NCBI GenBank assembly: GCA_947632365.1
Contig: CANROZ010000004.1
Span: forward strand, 1 to 37,148
DNA: 37,148 nt
Reading direction: 5' to 3'
From: an uncultured Oscillospiraceae bacterium
GTDB taxonomy: Bacteria; Bacillota; Clostridia; Oscillospirales; Oscillospiraceae
Shown: in pieces, positions 9,518 through 17,906 of the stretch
Numbering within the stretch: position 1 is the first letter of the stretch
Layout: every line of letters starts with the position of its first letter
Notes under the pieces: generated by a model
The model's input: only the letters and a program-made list of their open reading frames with translations
What the model was told of the DNA's origin: nothing
The model's database searches: none
Position numbers and translations under genes: made by a program

Positions 9518-11575
9518 ATGGCTGCATTGACTGACAACATCCGATATTTGAAGGGCGTGGGCGAGGCCCGGGCCAAGGCCTTTGAGAAGCTGGGGGTGCG
9601 CACCCTGGGGGACCTGCTGGGCTTTTTCCCCCGGGCGTATGAGGATCGGCGGCAGTTTTACGCCATCGCCGAGGCGCCGCTGGAGGTGCCCGTGTGCGTG
9701 AAGGCCATGGCCGCCTCCGTGCCCACCAGCGCCTTCGTCCGCCGGGGCATGGAGCTGCTGCGCCTGCGGGCCGTGGACGAGACGGGCTCGCTGGACATCA
9801 CCTGGTTCAACCAGAACTATCTGAAAAGCCAGTTCGTCCCCGGCGAGACCTATATCTTCTACGGCCGGATCGGCGCCAACGGCCGCCGCCGGACCATGAC
9901 CAACCCCGCCTTTGAGCGGGAGAACCACCAGGGCACCGTCACCGGGCGGATCATTCCCATCTATCGTCTCACCGCCGGGCTGAGCCAAAAGGTTCTGATT
10001 GACGCGGTGGGCCAGGCCCTGGCCCTGTGCGGCGGCCAGGCCCCGGATACCCTGCCCCCGGCCCTGCGGGAGCGGCTGCAGCTGGCCCAGGCCCGGTACG
10101 CCTATGAGAACATCCATTTCCCCCGGGACGAACAGGCCCTGGACCAGGCCCGGCGGCGGCTGGTGTTCGAGGAGCTTTTCGTGCTGGCGGCCGCCCTGGG
10201 CACCATGCGGGAAAAGCGGGCCCAGGGCCAGGGGAAAACGCTCACCGTCTATCCCACGGAGGATTTCTTCTCCCGCCTGCCCTATCGGCCCACCAACGCC
10301 CAGGTCCGGGCGGTAAACGAGGCCATGGCGGATATGGCCTCCGGCGCGCCCATGAATCGGCTCCTGCAGGGGGACGTGGGCAGCGGCAAGACCCTGGTGG
10401 CGGCGGCCCTCATCTGGCAGGCGGCGAAAAACGGCCTCCAGTCCGCCTTCATGGCCCCCACGGAGATATTGGCGGACCAACATTATGTAAACCTCATCCA
10501 GATGCTGGAGCCCTTCGGCATCCGGGTGGTGAAGCTGACAGGCGCCATGAAGGCGTCGGAGAAGCGGAATGCCAACGAGCTTTTGCAGACGGGCCTGGCC
10601 CAGGTGGCGGTGGGCACCCACGCACTAATCAGCGCCGGGGTGTCCTTCCGGGAGCTGGGGCTGGTCATCACCGACGAGCAGCACCGCTTCGGCGTGGAGC
10701 AGCGCAGCGCCCTCACGGGCAAGGGCCAGCGGCCCCATGTGCTGGTCATGTCCGCCACTCCCATCCCCCGCACCCTGGCGCTGATCATCTACGGGGATCT
10801 GGACATCTCCGTGCTGGACGAGCTGCCCCCCGGGCGGCAGAAGGTGGACACCTTCGCCCTGGGAGAAAATATGCGCCTGCGCATCTGGCGCTTCGTCCGC
10901 CGTCTGGTGGGCGAGGGGCGGCAGGTGTTCATCGTCTGCCCCATGGTGGAGGAGAACGAGGAGCTGCCCCCCAACGTCAAGAGTGCGGAGGCCTATGCCA
11001 AAACGCTGCAAAAGGACATATTCCCCGACCTGCGGGTGGGGTGCATCCACGGCCGGATGAAGGCGAAGGACAAGGATAAGATCATGGCCGCCTTTCTGGC
11101 GGGGGACTATGACATCCTGGTGTCCACCACGGTGATCGAGGTGGGTGTGGACGTGCCCAACGCGGCGCTGATGATCGTGGAGAATGCGGACCGCTTCGGT
11201 CTCAGCCAGCTGCACCAGCTCCGGGGCCGGGTGGGCCGCGGCAGCCACAAGAGCTACTGCGTGCTCTTCTCCGACGCAGACACGCCCGACGCCAAGGCCC
11301 GGCTGAGCATCATGACCAACACAAACGACGGCTTCAAGATATCCGAGGAGGACCTGCGGCTGCGGGGCCCCGGCGATTTCTTCGGCTCCCGGCAGCACGG
11401 CCTGCCGGAGATGCACGTGGCGGACCTGGCGGGGGATATGCGGGTGCTGAAGGCCGCCCTGGCGGAGGCCCAGTCCATCCTGGCCGCCGACCCGGCCCTG
11501 GAAAAGCCGGAGCACCGCCCCCTGAAAGAGCGCATCACCGCCCTGTTCGACCTCCACGCGGATACATTTAATTGA
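9518..11575 (+). CDS. recG: ATP-dependent DNA helicase RecG
   Basis: 685 aa. N-terminal IRYLKGVGEARAKAFEKLGV wedge start; helicase motifs LLQGDVGSGKTLVAAAL, ITDEQHRFGVEQR, VMSATPIPRTLAL, QLRGRVGRG. Confidence 0.97.
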   Translation: MAALTDNIRYLKGVGEARAKAFEKLGVRTLGDLLGFFPRAYEDRRQFYAIAEAPLEVPVCVKAMAASVPTSAFVRRGMELLRLRAVDETGSLDITWFNQNYLKSQFVPGETYIFYGRIGANGRRRTMTNPAFERENHQGTVTGRIIPIYRLTAGLSQKVLIDAVGQALALCGGQAPDTLPPALRERLQLAQARYAYENIHFPRDEQALDQARRRLVFEELFVLAAALGTMREKRAQGQGKTLTVYPTEDFFSRLPYRPTNAQVRAVNEAMADMASGAPMNRLLQGDVGSGKTLVAAALIWQAAKNGLQSAFMAPTEILADQHYVNLIQMLEPFGIRVVKLTGAMKASEKRNANELLQTGLAQVAVGTHALISAGVSFRELGLVITDEQHRFGVEQRSALTGKGQRPHVLVMSATPIPRTLALIIYGDLDISVLDELPPGRQKVDTFALGENMRLRIWRFVRRLVGEGRQVFIVCPMVEENEELPPNVKSAEAYAKTLQKDIFPDLRVGCIHGRMKAKDKDKIMAAFLAGDYDILVSTTVIEVGVDVPNAALMIVENADRFGLSQLHQLRGRVGRGSHKSYCVLFSDADTPDAKARLSIMTNTNDGFKISEEDLRLRGPGDFFGSRQHGLPEMHVADLAGDMRVLKAALAEAQSILAADPALEKPEHRPLKERITALFDLHADTFN

Positions 11576-11591
11576 CTTGCGAGGTGATTTT

Positions 11592-12701
11592 TTGTATAAG
11601 GTCAGCATTATCGTCCCGGTGTACAACGCAGAAAACTACCTACGTGCCTGTCTGGAGAGTCTGGCCTCCCAGACGCTGGAAGATATAGAGATCATCGTAG
11701 TCGACGACGGCAGCACGGACAGAAGCCTTGCTGTGGCCAGGGAATTTGAACTTACCCCCCCACCTGACCGATGCCGCTTTCGCGTTTTTCATACCGGGAA
11801 TAGGGGGGTGAGCTGCGCCCGCAACTATGGCGCACAGGTCTCCTCCGGCTCATATCTGGTATTCGTGGATGCAGATGATATCGTGGAGCCGGATTACTGT
11901 CAGGCTTTGTACGAAAAGGCTGCCCGCGACGGCAACGATCTGGTCATATGTCGGTTTGACAGGACCGACAGAAAGAAAGACGGCACAGTCGTCACCAGCC
12001 AGGTCCCCTGGCGTTACGTCGATGAAGACAATTTCCGCCTTATCGACCAGCCGCATATTTTGGCAAGAATCAACGGCGAGGTGTGGAATAAGCTGATCGA
12101 AAGAGACCTCTTTTTCAAGTCCCAGTTCCCTCCAGGCGTTCGGTTTAGCCAGGACATGGAGTTTATCGTAGAGGTGCTCTGTCTTGCAAAGAACATCGGC
12201 TCCGTGGACAGCGTACTGTATCATTATAAGTGCGACACCGATGGGATCAGCGGACGGATATGCGAGGAAAAGCTGGACCTGATCCGCTCCAGGCAGATGA
12301 TGATCGATTTCCTGCAGAATAACGGTCTATTCAGCGCATACCGTAATGAGTTGGAGTGCATCTGTGCCAGAGGCTGCATTGGCATGTATCCCCCGCTTCT
12401 GCAGAAAAATGATCGCATTTGGAAGCTCCGGATACGGATCATCCGCGAGACACAGGACTTTCTGCGCAGGACCTTTCCGAGATGGAAAGACAATCCTTAC
12501 ATCCGCGATATTCGCAGCAAGCGCTGCCAGGACTGGCCTTCCCTGCAGACATATTCCCCCTATTATGGAAAAACGCATCTGATCGGACTGGTCCTGGTAT
12601 CGCGCATCATGCCTGAACGGATCTGGGACTTTTGTTTCCGCGTGGACCGAAAGCTCGCCCATTGGCATTGGAGATGGCTGATGTTCCGCAGCAGATTATA
12701 G
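11592..12701 (+). CDS. Glycosyltransferase family 2 protein
   Basis: KVSIIVPVYNAENYLRACLESLASQTLEDIEIIVVDDGSTDRS and YLVFVDADDIVEPDYC are GT2 hallmarks. Likely TTG start at 11592 behind GAGGTG; the track starts at an upstream TTG (11577). Confidence 0.9.
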   Translation: MYKVSIIVPVYNAENYLRACLESLASQTLEDIEIIVVDDGSTDRSLAVAREFELTPPPDRCRFRVFHTGNRGVSCARNYGAQVSSGSYLVFVDADDIVEPDYCQALYEKAARDGNDLVICRFDRTDRKKDGTVVTSQVPWRYVDEDNFRLIDQPHILARINGEVWNKLIERDLFFKSQFPPGVRFSQDMEFIVEVLCLAKNIGSVDSVLYHYKCDTDGISGRICEEKLDLIRSRQMMIDFLQNNGLFSAYRNELECICARGCIGMYPPLLQKNDRIWKLRIRIIRETQDFLRRTFPRWKDNPYIRDIRSKRCQDWPSLQTYSPYYGKTHLIGLVLVSRIMPERIWDFCFRVDRKLAHWHWRWLMFRSRL

Positions 12702-12741
12702 CTCCCTGGTCAAACAGCGGCATGGTTTTGCAAAGCGGCAT

Positions 12742-12775
12742 AAAAAAACAAGCGGCAGATGCCGCTTGTTTTTTT
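12742..12775. terminator. Bidirectional intrinsic terminator between convergent GT2 (+) and ispH-rpsA (-)
   Basis: AAAAAAACAAGCGGCA-GA-TGCCGCTTGTTTTTTT: perfect 16-bp arms with A and T tracts on both sides. Confidence 0.9.
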
Positions 12776-12790
12776 ATTTGCTCTTGGTGC

Positions 12791-14995
12791 TTATTCCTCT
12801 TCGGCGGGCTCGTCCGCCTCCGGAGCGACGCCAGTGGCCTCGCCGGTGGCGGAGACCTCATACACCAGCGCGTCGTCCTCCGGCTCGGGGTCCCGATGCT
12901 CCTCCTTGGGGGCGCGGGCGGGAGCCGGTTCCGGCTCGATAAGGGCGCGGATGCTCAGGCTGATCTTCTGCTTGTCGTTGTCGATGGCGGTGATCTTGGC
13001 CTCCACCTCCTGGCCCACGGACAGCACCTCTTCAGGCTTGCCGATGCGCCGATTGGCGATCTGGGAGATGTGGATCAGGCCATCCACGCCGGGCACCACC
13101 TCGGCAAAGGCGCCGAAGGGCATCAGCTTGACGATCTTCACCTTGGCCACGTCGCCCACCTGATAGGTATCGGTGAACTTGGTCCAGGGGTTGTCCTCCG
13201 CCTTGCGGTAGCCCAGGGAGATCTTCTTCTTCTCGGGGTCGAAGCTGATCACGTGCACTTCCACTTCCTGGCCCACACTCAGCACGTCCTCGGGCTTGCG
13301 GATGCGCTCCCAGCTGATCTCGGACACGTGGACCATGCCGTCCACGCCGCCGATGTCCACGAAGGCGCCGTAAGAGGTCATGCTCTTCACCACGCCCTGG
13401 TAGACCTTGCCGTTCTCGATCTCGGCCCAGAGCTTCTCGCTCTTCTCCCGGCGCTCCCGGGCGGTGACACTGCGGATGGAGCCCACCACGCGCTTGCGGG
13501 AACGGTTGACCTCGGTGATGCGGAAACGGACCGTCTGGCCCACCAGATTGGTCATGGGCTCGTCCCGGCCAAGTCCGGTCTGGGACGCGGGGATGAACAC
13601 CCGGATGCCCTTCAGGTTGATGACCACGCCGCCCTTGTTCTCCTCGGACACCTTGCCCTCCAGGACGGTGCCCTCCTCATAGGCGGCCTCCACGTCGGTC
13701 CAGCTCTTGGCGGCGTCGAGGCGGCGCTTGGACAGCTGCACCGTGCCCTCCACGTCGTTGACGCGGACAACAGAAGCCTGGATCTCGTCGCCGATCTTCA
13801 CCAGCTCGTTGATATCCACACCCGGCTTGTCGCCAGTGAACTCGGATACGGATATGTACCCGGAGTGCTTGGTGGGCAGGTCGATGGTGATCTCGGTAGA
13901 ACCGATGGCCGCCACGGTCCCGGTGACGGTGTCGCCATTGTGGATGGTGCGGATAGAATCCTCCAGCATCTGGTCAAAGGACTTCTCGGCGCTCTCCGCC
14001 GGGGCGGGAGCTTCCTCTGCCGCAGGAGCTTCCTCCACGGGGGCAGTCTCTTCCGCCGCGGGGGGCTCCTCCACAGGAGCGGGAGTTTCTTCCACAGGGG
14101 GCTCCTCCGCCGCAGGGGCCTCCACGACAGGCTCTTCTTTCAGGATCTCAGACTCGTTCATTTTGCTTACTACCTCCTTAATTATCCACGAGGGCGTTGA
14201 AGCGCCGGCTGTAACGCCAACGGATGCGCACCCGGAAAAGACGCTGACATCCAGCTCGTCCGCATTTTCCACGAACTGCACGTTGCCGCAGCATCCGGCG
14301 CATATCTCCGCCAGATGGACGCTGTTGGCGCTGTGCCGTCCCCCCACGACCACCATGGCGTCGCAGGACGCGGCGAGCTGTCGGGCCTCAGTTTGCCTAA
14401 TACTCGTAGCATCGCATATTGTATCAAATAACTCGGCGTTTGTATACTCTTTTTTTAACGAATTAATACTTTGTTCACTATTTTCTTTGTTGGAGGTGGT
14501 CTGAAAAACCACGGTGAGAGGGGCGTCCGACGGGGTCAGATTTTTCTCGACCCATTTTTGGAAGGCGTCCATGTCCGGCACTACCACAGCATCCTGGCAC
14601 CAGCCGCAGATGCCCTGCACCTCCGGGTGGGTCGGCTCGCCGAACACCACCACTTGGCGTCCCTGGGCGCTGGCCCGGGCCACGATACGGTGGATGCGGG
14701 CCACCTTAGGACAGGTGGCGTCCACCACATGGCAGTTTTTCGCCGCCAGGGCCCGCATAAAGTCCTCCGGCACCCCGTGGGCGCGGATGAGCACGGTGGC
14801 CCCCACGGGCACGCCCTCCACATCGTCCGCCGTACGCATCCCCCGGGCCGCCAGCCGCTCCACCACGTCCCGGTTGTGGGTCAGCTCCCCCAGGCTCCAG
14901 CAGGAGCCCTCCGCCGCCAGGGTCTTCTCCGCCATATCCACCGCCCGGTCCACGCCGAAGCAGAACCCGGCGTGCTCCGCCACATGCACCGTCAT
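12791..14995 (-). CDS. ispH-rpsA: Bifunctional 4-hydroxy-3-methylbut-2-enyl diphosphate reductase / 30S ribosomal protein S1 (IspH-S1 fusion)
   Basis: N-terminus MTVHVAEHAGFCFGVDRAVDMAE (IspH) through VGVTAGASTPSWIIKEVVSKM, then an Ala/Pro/Glu-rich linker and four S1 motifs (GYISVSEF, VFIPASQTG, YGAFVDIGGVDGMVHVSEIS, FGAFAEVVPGVDGLIHISQIA). ATG at 14995 overlaps the cmk stop by 4 nt. Confidence 0.95.
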   Translation of the reverse strand: MTVHVAEHAGFCFGVDRAVDMAEKTLAAEGSCWSLGELTHNRDVVERLAARGMRTADDVEGVPVGATVLIRAHGVPEDFMRALAAKNCHVVDATCPKVARIHRIVARASAQGRQVVVFGEPTHPEVQGICGWCQDAVVVPDMDAFQKWVEKNLTPSDAPLTVVFQTTSNKENSEQSINSLKKEYTNAELFDTICDATSIRQTEARQLAASCDAMVVVGGRHSANSVHLAEICAGCCGNVQFVENADELDVSVFSGCASVGVTAGASTPSWIIKEVVSKMNESEILKEEPVVEAPAAEEPPVEETPAPVEEPPAAEETAPVEEAPAAEEAPAPAESAEKSFDQMLEDSIRTIHNGDTVTGTVAAIGSTEITIDLPTKHSGYISVSEFTGDKPGVDINELVKIGDEIQASVVRVNDVEGTVQLSKRRLDAAKSWTDVEAAYEEGTVLEGKVSEENKGGVVINLKGIRVFIPASQTGLGRDEPMTNLVGQTVRFRITEVNRSRKRVVGSIRSVTARERREKSEKLWAEIENGKVYQGVVKSMTSYGAFVDIGGVDGMVHVSEISWERIRKPEDVLSVGQEVEVHVISFDPEKKKISLGYRKAEDNPWTKFTDTYQVGDVAKVKIVKLMPFGAFAEVVPGVDGLIHISQIANRRIGKPEEVLSVGQEVEAKITAIDNDKQKISLSIRALIEPEPAPARAPKEEHRDPEPEDDALVYEVSATGEATGVAPEADEPAEEE
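14161..14179 (-). promoter_or_regulatory. In-frame internal Shine-Dalgarno and ATG at the IspH/S1 domain boundary
   Basis: Minus strand TAAGGAGGT-AGTAAGCAAA-ATGAACGAG; AAGGAGGT at 14172-14179, ATG at 14161, in frame with the S1 domains. Confidence 0.75.
14418..14446 (-). promoter_or_regulatory. Possible internal promoter inside the IspH coding region, upstream of the S1 start
   Basis: Minus strand TATACA (14441-14446) -17- TACAAT (14418-14423), within a locally AT-rich stretch (~14400-14510) in otherwise GC-rich coding DNA. Confidence 0.45.
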
Positions 14996-15684
14996 GGCTC
15001 GGTCCTCCCGAAGCGCTCCTCCGCCAGGTCGCACACCGCCTGGATGCTCTGCGGGAGCGTCATGTCCGAGGTGTCCACCACCACCGCGTCCGCCGCCGCC
15101 TTCAGAGGCGCCGCGGCGCGGCTGGTGTCCTGTTCGTCCCGCCGGGTCATGTCTGTGATCACGTCCGCCAGGGTACTGGGGTCTCCCTTGGCGGTCAGCT
15201 CCGCCAGGCGCCGCTTCGCCCGGGCCTCCAGAGAGGCGGTGAGGAATATCTTCAGCCCTGCCTGGGGCAGCACCACCGTGCCGATGTCCCGGCCGTCCAT
15301 GACCACGCTGTGGGTCTTTGCCGCGTCCCGCTGCATATCCAGCAGGAACGCGCGCACCGCCGGGATGGCGGACACGGCGGAGGCGTACATGGACGCCTCC
15401 GGGGTGCGGATGGCCGCGGACACGTCCTCCCCGTTCAGATACATCCGCTGGCTGCCGTCCGGGCCGTAGTCGAAGCGGATGTCCAGCCCCGGCAGCAGCG
15501 CCGCCACCCCGGCGGCGTCATGGGGGTCCACCGACCCCCGCCGGGCCGCCAGGCCCACCGTGCGATAAATGGCGCCGGTGTCCACGTAGATATACCCCCG
15601 GCGGGCCGCCACCGCCTTGGCGATGGTGCTCTTTCCCGCCCCGGAGGGGCCGTCGATGGCGATGGCGCAGCGTTTTTCAGTCAT
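14992..15684 (-). CDS. cmk: Cytidylate kinase
   Basis: 230 aa: AIAIDGPSGAGKSTIAKAVAARRGYIYVDTGAIYRTV and VMDGRDIGTVVLPQAGLKIFLTASLEARAKRR. Confidence 0.96.
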   Translation of the reverse strand: MTEKRCAIAIDGPSGAGKSTIAKAVAARRGYIYVDTGAIYRTVGLAARRGSVDPHDAAGVAALLPGLDIRFDYGPDGSQRMYLNGEDVSAAIRTPEASMYASAVSAIPAVRAFLLDMQRDAAKTHSVVMDGRDIGTVVLPQAGLKIFLTASLEARAKRRLAELTAKGDPSTLADVITDMTRRDEQDTSRAAAPLKAAADAVVVDTSDMTLPQSIQAVCDLAEERFGRTEP

Positions 15685-16921
15685 GACATGTATCCTTTCC
15701 CACGGCCAGCCCGGCGCATCGTCCGGTGGCCCATGCGATCTGCAGATTGAATCCGCCTGTGTAGCCGTCCACGTCCAGCACCTCTCCGGCGAAAAAGAGG
15801 CCGGGGACCAGCTTGCTCTCCATGGTCCGGGGGTCCACCTGGCGCACGTCCACGCCGCCCCCGGTGACGATGGCCTCCGCCACAGGCCGGGGCCCGTCCA
15901 AGGGCACGGGGAACGCCTTGATGGTCCGCCCCAGGGCGCGGCGCTGCTCCCTGGTCAGATCGTGGGCCTTGGTCTGGCCCGGTATCCCGGCCAGGGACAG
16001 CATCACAGGGATCAGGGACCGGGGCAGCAGTTCCTCCAGGGCGTGGGTCATGTCCCGGTTCCGGAACTTCTCCAGGTCCCGCAGCATCCGCTGGTCCAGC
16101 TTCGCCTCGTCCAGGGCTGGCTTAAAGTCGATGGCGAGCTCATACCGCCGCTCCCCCCACCGCCGCATGCGGGCGCTGGCGGACAGCACCAGCGGTCCCG
16201 TCACGCCGAAGTGGGCGAACAGCAGCTCCCCCCGCTCCGTATAGATCTTCTTCCCGTCCTCCAGCACGGTCATATCCACGTTTCGCGGCGCGAAGCCGGA
16301 CAGGGCCGCGCAGTAGGGCGCGGGACTGACCAGCGGCACCAACGACGCCCGGGCCGGGACGACGGTGTGGCCCGCCTCCGCCGCCAGGGCATAGCCGTCC
16401 CCGGTGGAGCCCGTGGCGGGATAGGATACGCCCCCTGTGCACAGGATGACGGCGGCGCAGGGCATCTCCTCTCTGTCCGTCATCACGGCATGCACCCCGC
16501 CGCTCTGATCCCGCAGGATGGCCCGGGCCCGGCCGCGCACATGGCGCACCCCCAGGCCCCGGGTCCAGCGGACCAGGGCGTCGGCGATATCGTGGGCGTT
16601 ATCCGACACCGGGAACACCCGGCCGCCCCGCTCCGTCTTCAGCGGCACGCCCAGGCCCCGGAAAAAGTCCATCACCGCCCCGGGCGGAAAGGCCGTGGCG
16701 GCGCTGTAGAGGAATTTCGGGTTGGTGGGCACGTTGGCCAGCAGGGTCCGCACGTCGCAGTCGTTGGTCACGTTGCAGCGGCCCTTGCCAGTGATGCGCA
16801 GCTTTCGTCCCAACGTCTCGTTGGGCTCCAGCAGCGTCACATCCAGGCCCCGCTCCGCCGCCGTCCCGGCGGCCATGAGCCCCGCGGCCCCGCCGCCGAT
16901 GACGATCACGTCAGCTCTCAT
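15677..16921 (-). CDS. NAD(P)/FAD-dependent oxidoreductase (HI0933/YhiN/BaiN family)
   Basis: 414 aa: VIVIGGGAAGLMAAGTAAERGLDVTLLEPNETLGRKLRITGKGRCNVTND and GLFFAGEVLDVDGYTGGFNLQIAWATG. Confidence 0.92.
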   Translation of the reverse strand: MRADVIVIGGGAAGLMAAGTAAERGLDVTLLEPNETLGRKLRITGKGRCNVTNDCDVRTLLANVPTNPKFLYSAATAFPPGAVMDFFRGLGVPLKTERGGRVFPVSDNAHDIADALVRWTRGLGVRHVRGRARAILRDQSGGVHAVMTDREEMPCAAVILCTGGVSYPATGSTGDGYALAAEAGHTVVPARASLVPLVSPAPYCAALSGFAPRNVDMTVLEDGKKIYTERGELLFAHFGVTGPLVLSASARMRRWGERRYELAIDFKPALDEAKLDQRMLRDLEKFRNRDMTHALEELLPRSLIPVMLSLAGIPGQTKAHDLTREQRRALGRTIKAFPVPLDGPRPVAEAIVTGGGVDVRQVDPRTMESKLVPGLFFAGEVLDVDGYTGGFNLQIAWATGRCAGLAVGKDTCHD

Positions 16922-17774
16922 TGCCTGCGAACACCCCGTACTCGCTCCACAGCTTCTCCAGATACCCGAAGGTCTCGTCCAGGGAGTCCCGCCGCTTGTT
17001 GGCCACCGCCACGATCAGGGCGTTGATGAGGCTCATGGGCGCCACCAGGGAGTCCAGGAAAGAGACCATGTCGCTCTTGGCGAAGAGCTTGATGTCCGCC
17101 AGCCGGGCGGAGGGGGCGTTGGCGTTATCCGTGAGGGCGATGACCGTGGCGCCCCGGCGCTTGGCAAATTCCATGGCCTTTAGGGAGTTGGCGGAGTACC
17201 GGGGGTAGCTCAGGCCCACGTACACGTCCCCCGGGCCGATGTGCATGATCTGCTCATAGACCTCGTTGGCGGTGGTGTCGTGGATCAGGCGCACATCCTC
17301 CACCAGCAGGTTCATGTAAAAGCCCATGAAACTGGCCAGGGCCGCGGAGGAGCGCATCCCCACGATGTACAGATGCTCCGCCCCGGCGATGGCCTCCACC
17401 GCCCGGTCGAAGCTGGTCCGGTCCAGCTCCTCCAGGGAGGCCTGGAGCTTCTCGATGTCGGAGGTCATGACAGCCTTCAGCACGTCAGTCCCCTCCAGCA
17501 TATCCTTGGCCACGGCGATGCGCTGCACGCTGGTCAGGCGGCTGCGGACCATCTCCTGCATGGCCCGGCGCATGCCCGGGTAGCCGTCAAAGCCCAGCTC
17601 CGTGGCGAAGCGCACCACCGTGGACTCGCTCACGCCCACGGTCTTGCCCAGCTTCCCCGCGGTCATGAAGGCGGCCTTATCGTAATTCTCCGAGATATAG
17701 CGGGCGATGCTCCGCTGGCCCTTGGACAGCTTCCGGTCTCCCCCGTTCATCAGCGTCAGGATGTTCGTCTCCAT
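16911..17774 (-). CDS. MurR/RpiR family transcriptional regulator
   Basis: HTH with KTVGVSESTVVRFATELGFDGYPGMRRAMQE plus a SIS domain (LYIVGMRSSAALASFMGFYMNLL). Start placed at METNILTLMNGG (ATG 17774) behind GGGGAGAG. Confidence 0.92.
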   Translation of the reverse strand: METNILTLMNGGDRKLSKGQRSIARYISENYDKAAFMTAGKLGKTVGVSESTVVRFATELGFDGYPGMRRAMQEMVRSRLTSVQRIAVAKDMLEGTDVLKAVMTSDIEKLQASLEELDRTSFDRAVEAIAGAEHLYIVGMRSSAALASFMGFYMNLLVEDVRLIHDTTANEVYEQIMHIGPGDVYVGLSYPRYSANSLKAMEFAKRRGATVIALTDNANAPSARLADIKLFAKSDMVSFLDSLVAPMSLINALIVAVANKRRDSLDETFGYLEKLWSEYGVFAGNES

Positions 17775-17810
17775 ATCTATCTCTCCCCATTGAAAAATGG
17801 AACGGAGATA

Positions 17811-17843
17811 ATAATACTTGCATTTTTGAAAAAATGCAAGTAT
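17811..17843 (-). promoter_or_regulatory. RpiR gene promoter overlapped by a perfect 14-bp inverted repeat (candidate operator)
   Basis: Minus strand TTGCAT (17834-17839) -17- TATTAT (17811-17816). Inverted repeat ATACTTGCATTTTT-GA-AAAAATGCAAGTAT at 17814-17843. Confidence 0.75.
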
Positions 17844-17906
17844 CACATGCAAAAATTTTCTTTTCCTGCAAACTTATCCCGATTTTATCGACCAAAGGCC
17901 CGGATT

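Noticed and set aside
9452-11626. Minus-strand ORFs of 389 and 333 aa over recG
   Set aside because: Shadow frames of the well-supported recG; no recognisable motifs or RBS.
12607-12861. 84-aa minus-strand ORF at the GT2/rpsA junction
   Set aside because: It crosses a strong bidirectional terminator and reads low-complexity sequence; no support as a gene.
13980-14161. Possible tandem DNA repeat in the ispH-rpsA linker
   Set aside because: The repetition is at the amino-acid composition level (A/P/E codons) with irregular unit lengths; not a defined tandem repeat or CRISPR.
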